Source of the DNA: Solirubrobacterales bacterium
Lineage (GTDB): Bacteria > Actinomycetota > Thermoleophilia > Solirubrobacterales > 70-9
Assembly (NCBI GenBank): GCA_020438295.1
Contig: JAGQUV010000004.1
Span: forward strand, 1-64,000
Direction: 5' to 3'
DNA: 64,000 nt
Below the pieces are notes generated by a model. It saw nothing but the letters and a program-made list of their open reading frames with translations. It made no database searches and was not told the DNA's origin. Position 1 is the first letter of the stretch, and the number at the start of each line of letters is the position of its first letter. The translations under genes were made by a program, and so were the position numbers. This document shows, one piece after another, positions 42,428 to 51,273 of this stretch.

Positions 42428-43933
42428 GTGAACTACGCCGACCCGATCGAGATCAGGATCGCGGCCGGTGCCGTCGCCTCGATCTGCGAGGAGATGGGCG
42501 CGGTCCTGATCCGCTCCGCCCACTCGGCGAACATCAAGGAGCGACGCGACTGCTCGGCGGCCGTATTCGACCGTGACGGGGTCATGGTCATGCAGGCCGA
42601 GCACATCCCGGTTCACCTCGGATCGATGCCGGCATCGGTCAGAGCGGTGATCGGCCATCGCCACCGCCCCGGCGTCTCCTGGTTTCTGAACGACCCCTAC
42701 TCGGGAGGAACCCACCTCCCCGACATCACCGTGGTCACGCCCGCCTTCGACGACGCCGGCGAACTGGTCGGGTTCGCGGCGAACCGGGCCCACCATGCAG
42801 ACGTCGGCGGCCGAATCCCTGGGTCGATGCCGGCCGACTCGACCGATCTGAGCGAGGAGGGAGTGGTGATCCCGCCCCGGGTCCTCGACGAGGACGCGAT
42901 CGGCGAGGTGACCGCGGAGATGCGCCAGCCCGATCAGCGCCGAGCCGATCTGCGGGCCCAGCTTGCGGCGAACCGGGCCGGCACGAAACGACTGGCCGAA
43001 CTCGCCCGGAAACGCGGTCCCGGGGGCCTCGGGAGCGCGATGGCCGCCGTGATCGACTATGCCGAGCGGCGGACCCGGGCCTGCATCGAGGGGATCGAGG
43101 ACGGGGAGTACGCGGCACGCGATTTCCTCGAGGGACCCGACGCCGACATCGAGCTGAGGCTGACCGCCAGGGTCGAGGGATCGCGGATCGAATTCGATTT
43201 CAGCGGCTCGGCCGACCAGGTGGCCGGCAACCTGAACTGCCCGCTGGCGGTGACCGAATCGGCCTGCTACTTCGCGATCCGCGTTCTGACCGATCCCGAC
43301 ATCCCGGCCAGCGCCGGGGCCTACCGGCCGGTCACGGTGACCGCGCCGGGCGGCACTGTCCTGAACGCCGGGCCGCCGGCCGCGGTGGTGGCCGGCAACG
43401 TCGAGACCTCGTCCCGGGTGGCCGACCTCTGTCTCAAGGCGTTCGGCCTGGCCCTCGGCCAGGGCACGATGAACAACCTGACCCTGGGCAACGACCGGTT
43501 CACCTACTACGAGACCCTGGGCGGCGGCCAGGCCGCGGGCCCCGGTGACGACGGTCCGGACGGCGTTCACGTGGCGATGTCGAACACGCTGAACACCCCG
43601 ATCGAGGCGCTCGAGATCGAGTTCCCGCTGCGCGCGGTCGAATACTCGATCCGGCGCGGCAGCGGCGGCAGCGGCCGGCAGCGCGGTGGCGACGGCCTGA
43701 ACCGGGAGGTCGAGGCGCTCGAGACGATGGAATACGCCCTGCTGACCGAGCGGCGGCGGCTGGCCCCGGACGGCGCCGGCGGCGGCGCACCGGGCGCGAG
43801 GGGCCGCAACCTGCTGACCCGGGCCGGCGAATCGTCGCCGGTCGAGCTCGAGCCGAAGTCGACCGGCGAGCTCGGGCGAGGCGACCGGCTGCGGATCGAG
43901 ACCCCGGGCGGAGGCGGATATGGCCGCCCCTGA
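42428..43933 (+). CDS. Hydantoinase B / oxoprolinase beta-subunit family protein
   Basis: A 501-aa subunit of an ATP-dependent hydantoinase, 5-oxoprolinase or acetone carboxylase-type enzyme. Motifs include SAHSANIKERRDCSAAVFD near residue 40, HLGSMPASV, the metal-site region FLNDPYSGGTHLPDITVV and the C-terminal TPGGGGYG (from IETPGGGGYGRP). The GTG at 42428 starts the family sequence; a GTG at 42398 would lie inside nadB. It overlaps the hydantoinase A gene by 14 bases. The substrate is unknown. This B-A order is one of two usual arrangements. Confidence 0.87.
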   Translation: MNYADPIEIRIAAGAVASICEEMGAVLIRSAHSANIKERRDCSAAVFDRDGVMVMQAEHIPVHLGSMPASVRAVIGHRHRPGVSWFLNDPYSGGTHLPDITVVTPAFDDAGELVGFAANRAHHADVGGRIPGSMPADSTDLSEEGVVIPPRVLDEDAIGEVTAEMRQPDQRRADLRAQLAANRAGTKRLAELARKRGPGGLGSAMAAVIDYAERRTRACIEGIEDGEYAARDFLEGPDADIELRLTARVEGSRIEFDFSGSADQVAGNLNCPLAVTESACYFAIRVLTDPDIPASAGAYRPVTVTAPGGTVLNAGPPAAVVAGNVETSSRVADLCLKAFGLALGQGTMNNLTLGNDRFTYYETLGGGQAAGPGDDGPDGVHVAMSNTLNTPIEALEIEFPLRAVEYSIRRGSGGSGRQRGGDGLNREVEALETMEYALLTERRRLAPDGAGGGAPGARGRNLLTRAGESSPVELEPKSTGELGRGDRLRIETPGGGGYGRP

Positions 43934-45812
43934 CCGCGGAGGAAGGGCCGCGATCCTCGGGGTCGACGTCGGCGGGACCTTCACCGATGCCGTGCTGATC
44001 GTCGACGGTGACGTGTTCGCGGGCAAGGCCCCGACCACACCCGCGGACCAGTCGCTGGGGGCGATCGCGGCCACCGAGGTCGTGCTGGACCGGGCCGGGA
44101 TCGGGCCCGGGCAGGTGACCGACTTCGCCCACGGCATGACCGTGGCCACCAATGCCCTGCTTGAGGCCAAGGGCGCCCGGACCGCCCTGATCGCGACTCG
44201 CGGGTTCGCCGACCTGGTCGAGATCGGCCGCCAGAACCGGGCCGAGCTCTACCGGCTCCAGGCACGCCGTCCGGCCCCGCTCGTACCGCCGGAGCTGAGG
44301 ATTGAAGCCGACGAACGAACCGGGCCGGAAGGCCCCGAGAGGCCGCTGGCCGAGGGCGAAGCGGAAAAGCTGGCCGGCCGCGTGGCCGAGCTCGGAGTCG
44401 AGTCGGTCGCGGTCTGCCTGCTGCACGCCGACCGCTACCCCGGACACGAGCAGGCAATCGGCGAAGCCCTCCGCGATCGGTTCGGTGACCAGCTCCATGT
44501 CTCGCTTTCGCACGAGGTGGTGGGAACCTTCCGCGAGTACGAACGCGCGGCGACGACCGAGGTCGACGCCTCGCTCTCTCCCCTGCTCGGCCGCTATCTG
44601 AGCCGCCTGGAAGGCCGGTGCGAACAACTCGGCCTGCCGTCCCCGCTGATCATGCAGTCGAGCGGGGGTCTGACCGAGCTCGAGACCGCCCGCAACCATG
44701 CCGCGCTGTCTGTGCTCTCGGGGCCGGCCGGCGGAGCGGCCGCATCGGCCCTGGTCGCTGCTCAGGCCGGCGAACCGGACCTGCTCTGCTTTGACATGGG
44801 AGGGACTTCCTGCGACGTGTGCGTGGTGAGCGGCGGGACGGTGGCCGAAACGGGATCGAAGACGATCGGCGGAAGGCCGCTGGCGCTCCCGATGGTCGAC
44901 ATCGACACGGTCGGAGCCGGAGGCGGCTCGATCGCCTGGCGGGACAGCGGTGGCGCGCTCAGGGTCGGCCCCGGTTCGGCCGGGGCGCTACCGGGGCCGG
45001 CCTGCTACGGCCAGGGCGGGACCGAACCGACCGTCACCGACGCCAACCTGGTCCTGGGCCGGCTCGACCCGGAAGCCGGCCTGGCCGGTGGAGTCGGACT
45101 CGACTCCGACCTGGCCCTGGACGCGGTGTCCCGGCTGGCGCGAGATCTCGGCGTCGAGCCGCTCGAGTGTGCCGAGGGGATCCTGGGCGTGGCCGTGTCG
45201 GAGATGGTCAGGGCACTGCGGGTGATGACCGTCGAACGCGGCCTCGATCCCCGCGACTTCGCCCTGCTGGCCTTCGGCGGGGCGGGGCCGCTGCACGCGG
45301 CGGCGGTGGCCGACCAGCTCGACATCGACCGCATCCTGATCCCGCGGACCGGCGGCGTGTTCAGCGCCCTCGGCCTGGCCGCCGCCGACCGGCGCAGCGA
45401 CCGGGTCCGGACCGTGCTGCTGGACGAGGCCGAGCTGAGCGAGACCGTGCTCGCCGAACTGATCGGCGACGCGGATGAAGTCGCCTGGGACCTTCGCTAC
45501 CGGGGACAGTCGTTCGAACTCACGGTGGCCGACCGGACCGGCGATCCGGCCGTGCTGCGGGAGAGGTTCGAGGCCGCCCACCTCGAACGTTACGGCTACG
45601 TCGATCCGGAGGCGCCGATCGAGCTGGTCACCGTGCGCCGCAGATCGCTTGAGGCCGGCCCCGAGATCCGGCTCGAAACGGGAACTTTCGACGACCGGAG
45701 CGGCCCGGCGGTCATCGATCTGGAGCAGGCGACCGTGTTCGTACCCCCGGGCTGGACCGTCACCGCCGGCCCCGCCGGACTGCTCCGGCTCCAGCGCCGA
45801 TCGTCCGCGTGA
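43920..45812 (+). CDS. Hydantoinase A / oxoprolinase alpha-subunit family protein
   Basis: A 630-aa ATPase-like subunit of the actin/hexokinase fold. ILGVDVGGTFTDAVLI at residue 12 is the phosphate loop, THGTTVATNA is represented by AHGMTVATNALLE, FDMGGTSCDVCVV is the second phosphate motif, and VGAGGGSIAW follows. LLAFGGAGPLHA and the C-terminal EL-x-TVRRRS are conserved. It partners with the B subunit just upstream. Together they probably open a cyclic amide with ATP (5-oxoproline, N-methylhydantoin or similar). Confidence 0.88.
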   Translation: MAAPDRGGRAAILGVDVGGTFTDAVLIVDGDVFAGKAPTTPADQSLGAIAATEVVLDRAGIGPGQVTDFAHGMTVATNALLEAKGARTALIATRGFADLVEIGRQNRAELYRLQARRPAPLVPPELRIEADERTGPEGPERPLAEGEAEKLAGRVAELGVESVAVCLLHADRYPGHEQAIGEALRDRFGDQLHVSLSHEVVGTFREYERAATTEVDASLSPLLGRYLSRLEGRCEQLGLPSPLIMQSSGGLTELETARNHAALSVLSGPAGGAAASALVAAQAGEPDLLCFDMGGTSCDVCVVSGGTVAETGSKTIGGRPLALPMVDIDTVGAGGGSIAWRDSGGALRVGPGSAGALPGPACYGQGGTEPTVTDANLVLGRLDPEAGLAGGVGLDSDLALDAVSRLARDLGVEPLECAEGILGVAVSEMVRALRVMTVERGLDPRDFALLAFGGAGPLHAAAVADQLDIDRILIPRTGGVFSALGLAAADRRSDRVRTVLLDEAELSETVLAELIGDADEVAWDLRYRGQSFELTVADRTGDPAVLRERFEAAHLERYGYVDPEAPIELVTVRRRSLEAGPEIRLETGTFDDRSGPAVIDLEQATVFVPPGWTVTAGPAGLLRLQRRSSA

Positions 45813-45827
45813 CGATCCACACAATGC

Positions 45828-45856
45828 TTGATTCTTTCGTAACCATTCTGTAAAGT
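45828..45856 (+). promoter_or_regulatory. Housekeeping-type promoter for the DUF1802 gene
   Basis: TTGATT at 45828-45833 and TAAAGT at 45851-45856 are separated by exactly 17 bases, in an AT-rich island. The predicted 5' leader of about 85 bases contains a GTCGGGC/GCCCGAC stem (45855-45861 with 45888-45894) around a GGGGCCCC core. Confidence 0.65.
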
Positions 45857-45949
45857 CGGGCGTCCTTGCGGGGCCCCGGGGCCGAGTGCCCGACTGAACA
45901 CGTCCCCCGCACGTGTCCGTGGCAACCTCTACCCCCGACTGAGATCCCT

Positions 45950-46582
45950 ATGCCAATTGCGTTCAAGGAATGGGCCGTGACCGTACGAGCCCTGGCCGAA
46001 GGCGAACAGCTGCTTACCCTGCGTAAGGGCGGAATTCGCGAAGAAAACAAGCACTTCGAGCTGGAGCATGACCGCTTCTTCCTCTACCCCACGTTCGACC
46101 ACCAGCGCAACGACCTGGTGCGTCCCTCCCACCACCCCGAACTCGACCGCGCGCTCGAAGAAGGCGTCTGGCCGGACGAAGAGCCGCCGGCCCGCGCCCT
46201 GCTGCAGGACGGCGGCATCCCCCAGCCCGATCGCGTCCGGATCAGGGCCTGGGCGGAAGTGGCAGAGCACATCACGATCGACAACCCGAAGGTCGTGGAC
46301 GGGCTCTCCCCCTACTACATATGGACCACCGACTACGCGGCCAAGCGACTCAACTGGAAGCCGCGGCACCCGCTGCATTTGGTGCTGCTGCGGGTCCACC
46401 GCATCCCGAGGCCGGTCACGGTGAGGGTCCGCGAGGAATACCAGGGCTGCCGGTCCTGGGCCGAGATCGACCGTGACCTCCCGTTCGAAGGCACCCCGGT
46501 GATGGCCGACGAGGAGTTCGAACGGGCGAGCGCCGAGATTCGCGCGGTATGCGACGGAAGCCGCGAGCCGGCCTTCGCCTGA
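45950..46582 (+). CDS. DUF1802 family protein
   Basis: A 210-aa protein starting MPIAFKEWAVTVRALAEGEQ, with the family motifs LTLRKGGIRE and FFLYPTFDHQRNDLVRP. A second half (LHLVLLRVHRIPRPVTV; YQGCRSWAEIDRDL) is beta-rich. These match DUF1802, whose function is unknown. The ATG at 45950 begins the conserved region; upstream in-frame sequence lies in the leader. It has its own promoter and a structured leader. Confidence 0.82.
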   Translation: MPIAFKEWAVTVRALAEGEQLLTLRKGGIREENKHFELEHDRFFLYPTFDHQRNDLVRPSHHPELDRALEEGVWPDEEPPARALLQDGGIPQPDRVRIRAWAEVAEHITIDNPKVVDGLSPYYIWTTDYAAKRLNWKPRHPLHLVLLRVHRIPRPVTVRVREEYQGCRSWAEIDRDLPFEGTPVMADEEFERASAEIRAVCDGSREPAFA

Positions 46583-46705
46583 TCCACCGCCCGAGCGAAA
46601 CTGACTGACCCCCGGGCCGGGCGCTGCCCGGCCCCGGTGCTGCATCGGGCCCGATCGGGCCGGCCCCGGCCGACCGGGCCGCTGAGTAGGCTCCGGCCGC
46701 GCCGC

Positions 46706-47482
46706 ATGACCTGGATCGAAACGACATCGCTCACCTTCAGTGCCCGGCACGAGGAGGACGACCGCAGCTACGCCGAGGAGCTGATTGACCGGCTCGAGGA
46801 TTTGAGCCTGCGGCTGGAAGAGCGCTTCGAGATCGTGCCCAGCGGAGTCACGGTGATCATCCACCCTTCGCCGGCCTGGCTGACCATGGCCCATCCGTTC
46901 CTGCCGGCGGTCCGCTGGTCGGCGGCACCGGCCGGGCGGAGGTACCTGGCCGGATGGCCGATGGCCACCGAGGTTCACGTTCTCGGCGAGTCGGCGATGG
47001 TCCGGCGCGCCGCGGGTGAAGCCTCGCTGGAGGCCCTTCGCGGTACCGCCGAGCGGCTGTACACGCAGATCGTGGTCGCCGTCAACAACGGCGCCATACC
47101 TCCCCCCTGGACCCCCGGCCGCTTCCTGCGTTACCTGAACTGGGCCTGGCTGGTCGAGGGCGCCGGCCAGCACTTCGCCCGCCAGGTCGACCTCTACCGG
47201 GCGGCGGTCATCCGGCGGTTGCGCGAAGGCTCACGGCCCGCCTTCCCGCCCGGCCGGCGTGACGCGATCCTGCTGGGCGGCACGATCTTCGACCTGCTCG
47301 AGGACTACCGCGGCGGCGGGGCCTGCGAACTGCTGGTCGCCCGGTTGAGAAAAGACGGGCCGGAAGCCAACCTCGAAGCCGCGTTCGATCTCCCGATGCG
47401 CGATATCGAGCCGCTCTGGCGCCAGTACCTGCGCGACCTGGTCCGGCCCGACACCGGGCCGGTCGCTACCCCCCGGGACTGA
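46706..47482 (+). CDS. Degenerate peptidase-MA (gluzincin)-like protein
   Basis: A 258-aa protein not matching a catalytic family. Its layout resembles peptidase MA-like proteins: an N-terminal strand-helix region (FEIVPSGVTVIIHPSP), the WLVEGAGQHFA segment where active relatives have WLSEGLAEYF, and a C-terminal helical part (GGTIFDLLEDYRGGG, then DLPMRDIEPLWRQYL). The expected HExxH helix is absent; YTQIVVAVNNG is found there instead. It is probably a non-catalytic relative. The ATG at 46706 is chosen as the first ATG outside the GC-rich spacer. Confidence 0.65.
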   Translation: MTWIETTSLTFSARHEEDDRSYAEELIDRLEDLSLRLEERFEIVPSGVTVIIHPSPAWLTMAHPFLPAVRWSAAPAGRRYLAGWPMATEVHVLGESAMVRRAAGEASLEALRGTAERLYTQIVVAVNNGAIPPPWTPGRFLRYLNWAWLVEGAGQHFARQVDLYRAAVIRRLREGSRPAFPPGRRDAILLGGTIFDLLEDYRGGGACELLVARLRKDGPEANLEAAFDLPMRDIEPLWRQYLRDLVRPDTGPVATPRD

Positions 47483-48632
47483 TTTTCGGCAGCCTCAGCC
47501 GGTGAACCGTCTTCACGGTCACCCCGGACCGGTCGGTCAGCCTGACCTGCAGCCGGGTCTTGCCCGGCCTGACCTTCGGGCCGACCTTGAACCTGACTCG
47601 CTTGGTGCCCGGGTTAATCTGGTCCAGCCGCTTGCCGGCGATCTTTTTGCCGCTCCTGACCAGCCGGGCGTCGAACCCGATCCGCTCCGCCGTCTCGATC
47701 CGGGCCTGGACGGTTCGCGCCCGCCGGCCCTGGCGCTTCACCTTCGGGTCGAGCGGCTTCGCAGCCACGTTGCTCGCGGCCAATGGCTGCTCCCCGGGCG
47801 ACAGCTCATACATGCCCCACGGCGGATTGGCGTTGACCACACGGCCTGGGGCGCAGGTGGCCAGGAAGCTCGCGAACCTCGTGGTCGGATGCTGCCCGAT
47901 CATGCGGAACGTCCCGGTCGGGACCACGTCCCAGACGATCCCACCGTCCGCTGACGAAGCCGTTTCCGAGCGATCGGGTATCACGTGCTCGTTGAAGTAG
48001 ATCGGTCCGGGGACGGCCGGGGCGGCGAACGCGGTGGCCCCGGCGACCCCGTGAGGCGTGCGGTCCCAGAAGGTCTGATAGTCGACCCCGCGGACGTTGC
48101 GGGCCGACGAGGTGGTCACGACTACGCACTGGTCCGGCCGGCTCAACGGATCCGCCGGATCGGACGGAACCCCGAGGATCGCCTTCAACCCGATGTACTC
48201 GGCATCGGTCGGGGTCTGGAAGTTGGCGTTCTCGATGTCGTCGCCGCGGGGATGGAACGTCTGCAGGTCGATCTCGTTGTAGTGGTTCGACATCGGGTTG
48301 CCGCCCGGCTCGATATCGCCGGCAACCAGATAGGGCGTCACGTTGGCGTCGTCGGGCACTTCGAGTTCGTAGTCACCGACCGAATCGGAAACGGCCCGGA
48401 GCCCCGGGTACTCGCGCACCTTGATGACCGCACCCGGGATCGGCGTGTCCATGTGGTTGAACCGGTAGACCTTGCCGCTGATCCGGACTTCGTTCCCGGC
48501 TGCCCGCGATTCGGAGGGCAGCGCAACCATCGCCAGCGCAACTAACGCCCCGAGCGCAAGCAGGACCAGGGCCGCCGCCCCGATGCCTCCTGCCGGCTGA
48601 TCCCCGACCTTCAACCCGTTCCCTGATCTCAT
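47466..48632 (-). CDS. Exported Ig-like protein, paralogue of the 57.7-kb protein
   Basis: A 388-aa protein with a signal peptide or anchor (about residues 17-43, ending SRAAG). Residues 47-95 look like a carboxypeptidase-regulatory-like Ig domain (ISGKVYRFNHMDTPIPGAVIKV, seen as strand pairs). The middle has DRTPHGVAGATA, PIYFNEHVIP and ADGGIVWDVVPTGTFRM, then ASFLATCAPGRVVNANPPWG. The C-terminal 100 residues are an Arg/Lys-rich beta domain. The middle part is clearly homologous to the gene at 57670-58413. Function is unknown. Confidence 0.75.
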   Translation of the reverse strand: MRSGNGLKVGDQPAGGIGAAALVLLALGALVALAMVALPSESRAAGNEVRISGKVYRFNHMDTPIPGAVIKVREYPGLRAVSDSVGDYELEVPDDANVTPYLVAGDIEPGGNPMSNHYNEIDLQTFHPRGDDIENANFQTPTDAEYIGLKAILGVPSDPADPLSRPDQCVVVTTSSARNVRGVDYQTFWDRTPHGVAGATAFAAPAVPGPIYFNEHVIPDRSETASSADGGIVWDVVPTGTFRMIGQHPTTRFASFLATCAPGRVVNANPPWGMYELSPGEQPLAASNVAAKPLDPKVKRQGRRARTVQARIETAERIGFDARLVRSGKKIAGKRLDQINPGTKRVRFKVGPKVRPGKTRLQVRLTDRSGVTVKTVHRLRLPKISPGG

Positions 48633-48664
48633 GCCGGGAAGTTAGCAACCCCGGCCACGCCGGC

Positions 48665-49411
48665 TCAGTGCGAGAGGACCAGGCCGAGGAACTCCTTGGT
48701 CCGCTTCTCCTGGGGATTGCCCAGGACCTGGTCGGGGTCACCCTGCTCGACCACCACCCCGCCGTCCATGAAGATCACCCGGTCTCCGACCTCGCGGGCG
48801 AAGCCCATCTCATGGGTCACGCAGGCCATCGTCATCCCGCTCTCGGCCAGGTTCCGCATCACGTCTAGCACGCCCTTGACCAGCTCGGGGTCGAGCGCAC
48901 TGGTCACCTCGTCGAACAGCATGACCTCCGGGTCCATCGCCAGCGCCCTGGCGATCGCGACCCGCTGCTGCTGCCCACCGGACATCCGGTCGGGGTACTC
49001 GTCGATCTTGTCCGCCAGCCCGACCTCGCTCAGCAGTTCGATCGAGCGCGCGTCGCAGTCCTTCTTCTTGCGGTTCCGGACCTTGTCCTGGGCGATCGTC
49101 ACGTTGCCCTTTGCCGACATGTGCGGGAAAAGGTTGAACTGCTGGAAGACCATGCCGACCTCGCGCCTCAACACGTCGAGGTCTTTCGGCTTTCCACCAC
49201 CGTAGATCTCGTTGCCGTGGAGCTCTATCCTGCCGGCGTCGGGCAGCTCGAGCATGTTGAGACAGCGCAGCAGTGTGCTCTTGCCGGAGCCGCTGGGCCC
49301 GATCACGCAGACCACCTCGCCCTTGTTCAGCTCGAAATCGATGCCGGCAAGCACGTGGAGATCGCCGTAGCTCTTCTTCAGGTCGCTCACCTTGAGGATC
49401 GTTTCGGTCAC
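48665..49411 (-). CDS. Polar amino-acid ABC transporter ATP-binding protein
   Basis: A 248-aa ATPase of the GlnQ/HisP family. Walker A is GPSGSGKST near residue 38, the signature is [15 protein letters not shown], Walker B is [12 protein letters not shown], and the H-loop is [10 protein letters not shown]. It energises uptake through the permease encoded just upstream, which it overlaps as GTGA. The start is GTG. Confidence 0.94.
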   Translation of the reverse strand: MTETILKVSDLKKSYGDLHVLAGIDFELNKGEVVCVIGPSGSGKSTLLRCLNMLELPDAGRIELHGNEIYGGGKPKDLDVLRREVGMVFQQFNLFPHMSAKGNVTIAQDKVRNRKKKDCDARSIELLSEVGLADKIDEYPDRMSGGQQQRVAIARALAMDPEVMLFDEVTSALDPELVKGVLDVMRNLAESGMTMACVTHEMGFAREVGDRVIFMDGGVVVEQGDPDQVLGNPQEKRTKEFLGLVLSH

Positions 49412-50148
49412 GGGATGCCTCTCTCAAACTTCGATTCCTGTCTCTTGATCAGCCAGTCCGTAAGCCTGGCCAGCGGGATCGTGAAGACCAGGAACATGAT
49501 CGCACCGAGGGTCAGCGCGGACGGGTTGAAGGTCTCCGAGTAGACATCCTGGCCGACCTGCACCACCTCGACGAAGCCGAGCACGCTAACCAGCGAAGTG
49601 TCTTTCATCAGCGCGATGAAATCGTTGAGCAGCGGCGGGATCACCTTGCGCACCGCCTGGGGGACGATCACGTATCGCATCGCCTGGCCGTGGCTCATGC
49701 CGAGCGACCGGGCCGCCTCCATCTGCCCTCTGGGTACGGCCTCGATGCCGGCCCGGTAGACCTCGGCCATGTAGGCGCCGTAGGTCAGGGTCAGCGCCAT
49801 CACCCCGTACCAGAAGGGATCGGGGTATCCCAGCCAGTTGGGAATGCCGATCTCCTTGGGGATCGCGTCCTGGGAGGCCAGCGTGCCGAGGCCCCCGGCG
49901 ATCAGCAGCAGGGTGAGCAGCATCGGGATCCCGCGCAGCGCATCGATGTAGGCGATCGCCAGGATCCGGATCGGCGACAGCAGCCTGCCGGGGAGCTGGC
50001 GGAGCACCGAGAGGATCAGCCCCCAGATCAGGGCCAGAACGCCACCGAAGACCGACAGCCTGATCGTCCACCAGAAACCGTTGAGGACGTCACCGAAGTA
50101 GTCCCCCATGATGCCGAAGTCGAAATAGGTGTTGAAGAACTGCTCCAC
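49408..50148 (-). CDS. Polar amino-acid ABC transporter permease
   Basis: A 246-aa inner-membrane permease of the HisMQ type. About five hydrophobic helices are visible, with the family start [19 protein letters not shown] and the coupling loop [22 protein letters not shown]. The GTG start has GAGAGG eight bases upstream. It is separated from the binding-protein gene by a strong hairpin and coupled to the ATPase gene by GTGA. Confidence 0.94.
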   Translation of the reverse strand: MEQFFNTYFDFGIMGDYFGDVLNGFWWTIRLSVFGGVLALIWGLILSVLRQLPGRLLSPIRILAIAYIDALRGIPMLLTLLLIAGGLGTLASQDAIPKEIGIPNWLGYPDPFWYGVMALTLTYGAYMAEVYRAGIEAVPRGQMEAARSLGMSHGQAMRYVIVPQAVRKVIPPLLNDFIALMKDTSLVSVLGFVEVVQVGQDVYSETFNPSALTLGAIMFLVFTIPLARLTDWLIKRQESKFERGIP

Positions 50149-50233
50149 CGCTCAATCCTCTCCTGACCACCGGCGGCACCGTAGGGCCCGGCCCCGCGTC
50201 GCCCCGCACCGGGACCAACGGGCACATCGCGAA

Positions 50234-50265
50234 AGAGTAGAGGCGCCTTCCGGCGCCTCTACTCT
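50234..50265 (-). terminator. Strong hairpin between binding protein and permease genes
   Basis: A 14-bp perfect stem with a TTCC loop lies 12 bases after the binding-protein stop, followed by TTTC on the minus strand. Partial termination here would make the binding protein more abundant than the membrane parts. Confidence 0.75.
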
Positions 50266-50276
50266 CCCGTTGCTTC

Positions 50277-51134
50277 CTAGCTTGACTCCTCGTCCGGCGC
50301 AGCTGAGCCGGTCTTCTTGAGCACGCTCTCGGGCGCGTCGATCTTGAACCACTTCTGGTAGATGTCGTTCAGCGCGCCGTCGTCCTTCATGTCGTCGAGA
50401 GCGCCGTTGACCGCTTCCAGGATCGCCGGCGTGTTCTGGGCGAAAGCGAGCCCGTAGAGCTCACCGGTCGGGATCGTGGTGGCCAGCTCGAACCCGGACT
50501 GGCCCTTGTCGATCGCGTCCTGGGCGACCGGCTGGTCGATGATCGTCGCATCCACCTGACCGGCCTGGAGCGCCGAGATCGCGGCCGGGCCGTTGGGCAG
50601 GCCACGGACGCTGGCCGCGTTGGTCTCGTCGTTGGCGTATGCCTCACCGGTGGTGCCGTCCTGGGCGCCGACCGTCTTGCCGTCGAGGTCCTCGACGGTC
50701 TTGATGTCGGACCCGGTCGGAACCAGCAGGGCCTGCTCGGCCTCGTAGTAGGGGCTCGAGAAGCTCACCGTCTTCTCACGTTCGGGGGTGATCGTCGAGG
50801 CCGAGGCGACCACGTCGAACTTGCCCTGGGCGACGTCGGTGAAGATCGTGTCGAACGAGGTGTCCTGGATGTCGACGTCGAGCTCGAGCCGATTGGCGAT
50901 CTCGTTGATCATGTCGATGTCGAATCCATCGTAGGCCGGCGGCTTGCCGAACTCGAACGGCGGAAACGGGATGTCGGAACCGACGGTCAGCGTGCCATCC
51001 GTGATCAGCTCCGACGAGATGTCATCCGAACTGCCCGAGCTGCTGTCGTCGTCACCGCCACAGCCGACTGCGAACGCCATCGCCGCGACCAGCATCAAAG
51101 CCGCCATCAGCGTCAGCAAACGAGACTTCTTCAT
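50277..51134 (-). CDS. Amino-acid ABC transporter substrate-binding lipoprotein
   Basis: A 285-aa periplasmic-binding-protein-fold lipoprotein of family 3. The signal peptide ends in the lipobox FAVGC, followed by an acidic Asp/Ser linker. The mature start GTLTVGSDIPFPPFEF, the FDVVASASTITPEREKTV stretch and GKTVGAQDGTTGE are typical. The ATG at 51134 has GGAGGG upstream; longer readings lack a signal peptide at the start. It is divergent from cysM, so cystine is a possible ligand, but this is inference. Confidence 0.92.
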   Translation of the reverse strand: MKKSRLLTLMAALMLVAAMAFAVGCGGDDDSSSGSSDDISSELITDGTLTVGSDIPFPPFEFGKPPAYDGFDIDMINEIANRLELDVDIQDTSFDTIFTDVAQGKFDVVASASTITPEREKTVSFSSPYYEAEQALLVPTGSDIKTVEDLDGKTVGAQDGTTGEAYANDETNAASVRGLPNGPAAISALQAGQVDATIIDQPVAQDAIDKGQSGFELATTIPTGELYGLAFAQNTPAILEAVNGALDDMKDDGALNDIYQKWFKIDAPESVLKKTGSAAPDEESS

Positions 51135-51273
51135 AACCTCAAACCCTCCGAACCAGATTGTTGTCGAGAAGCACAGCTGCGGCGAGTATCGCACGAATTC
51201 CCGCTGCATCGCGAGCCGAACCGGCGAGCGACTACACTTTATGAAGTAGGCTTCGGCCCTAGGCACCTGATCG

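Noticed and set aside
42356-44170. A long minus-strand open frame opposite nadB and hydantoinase B.
   Set aside because: Its codon third positions are not GC-biased in the way of real genes here, and both plus-strand genes have full family motifs.
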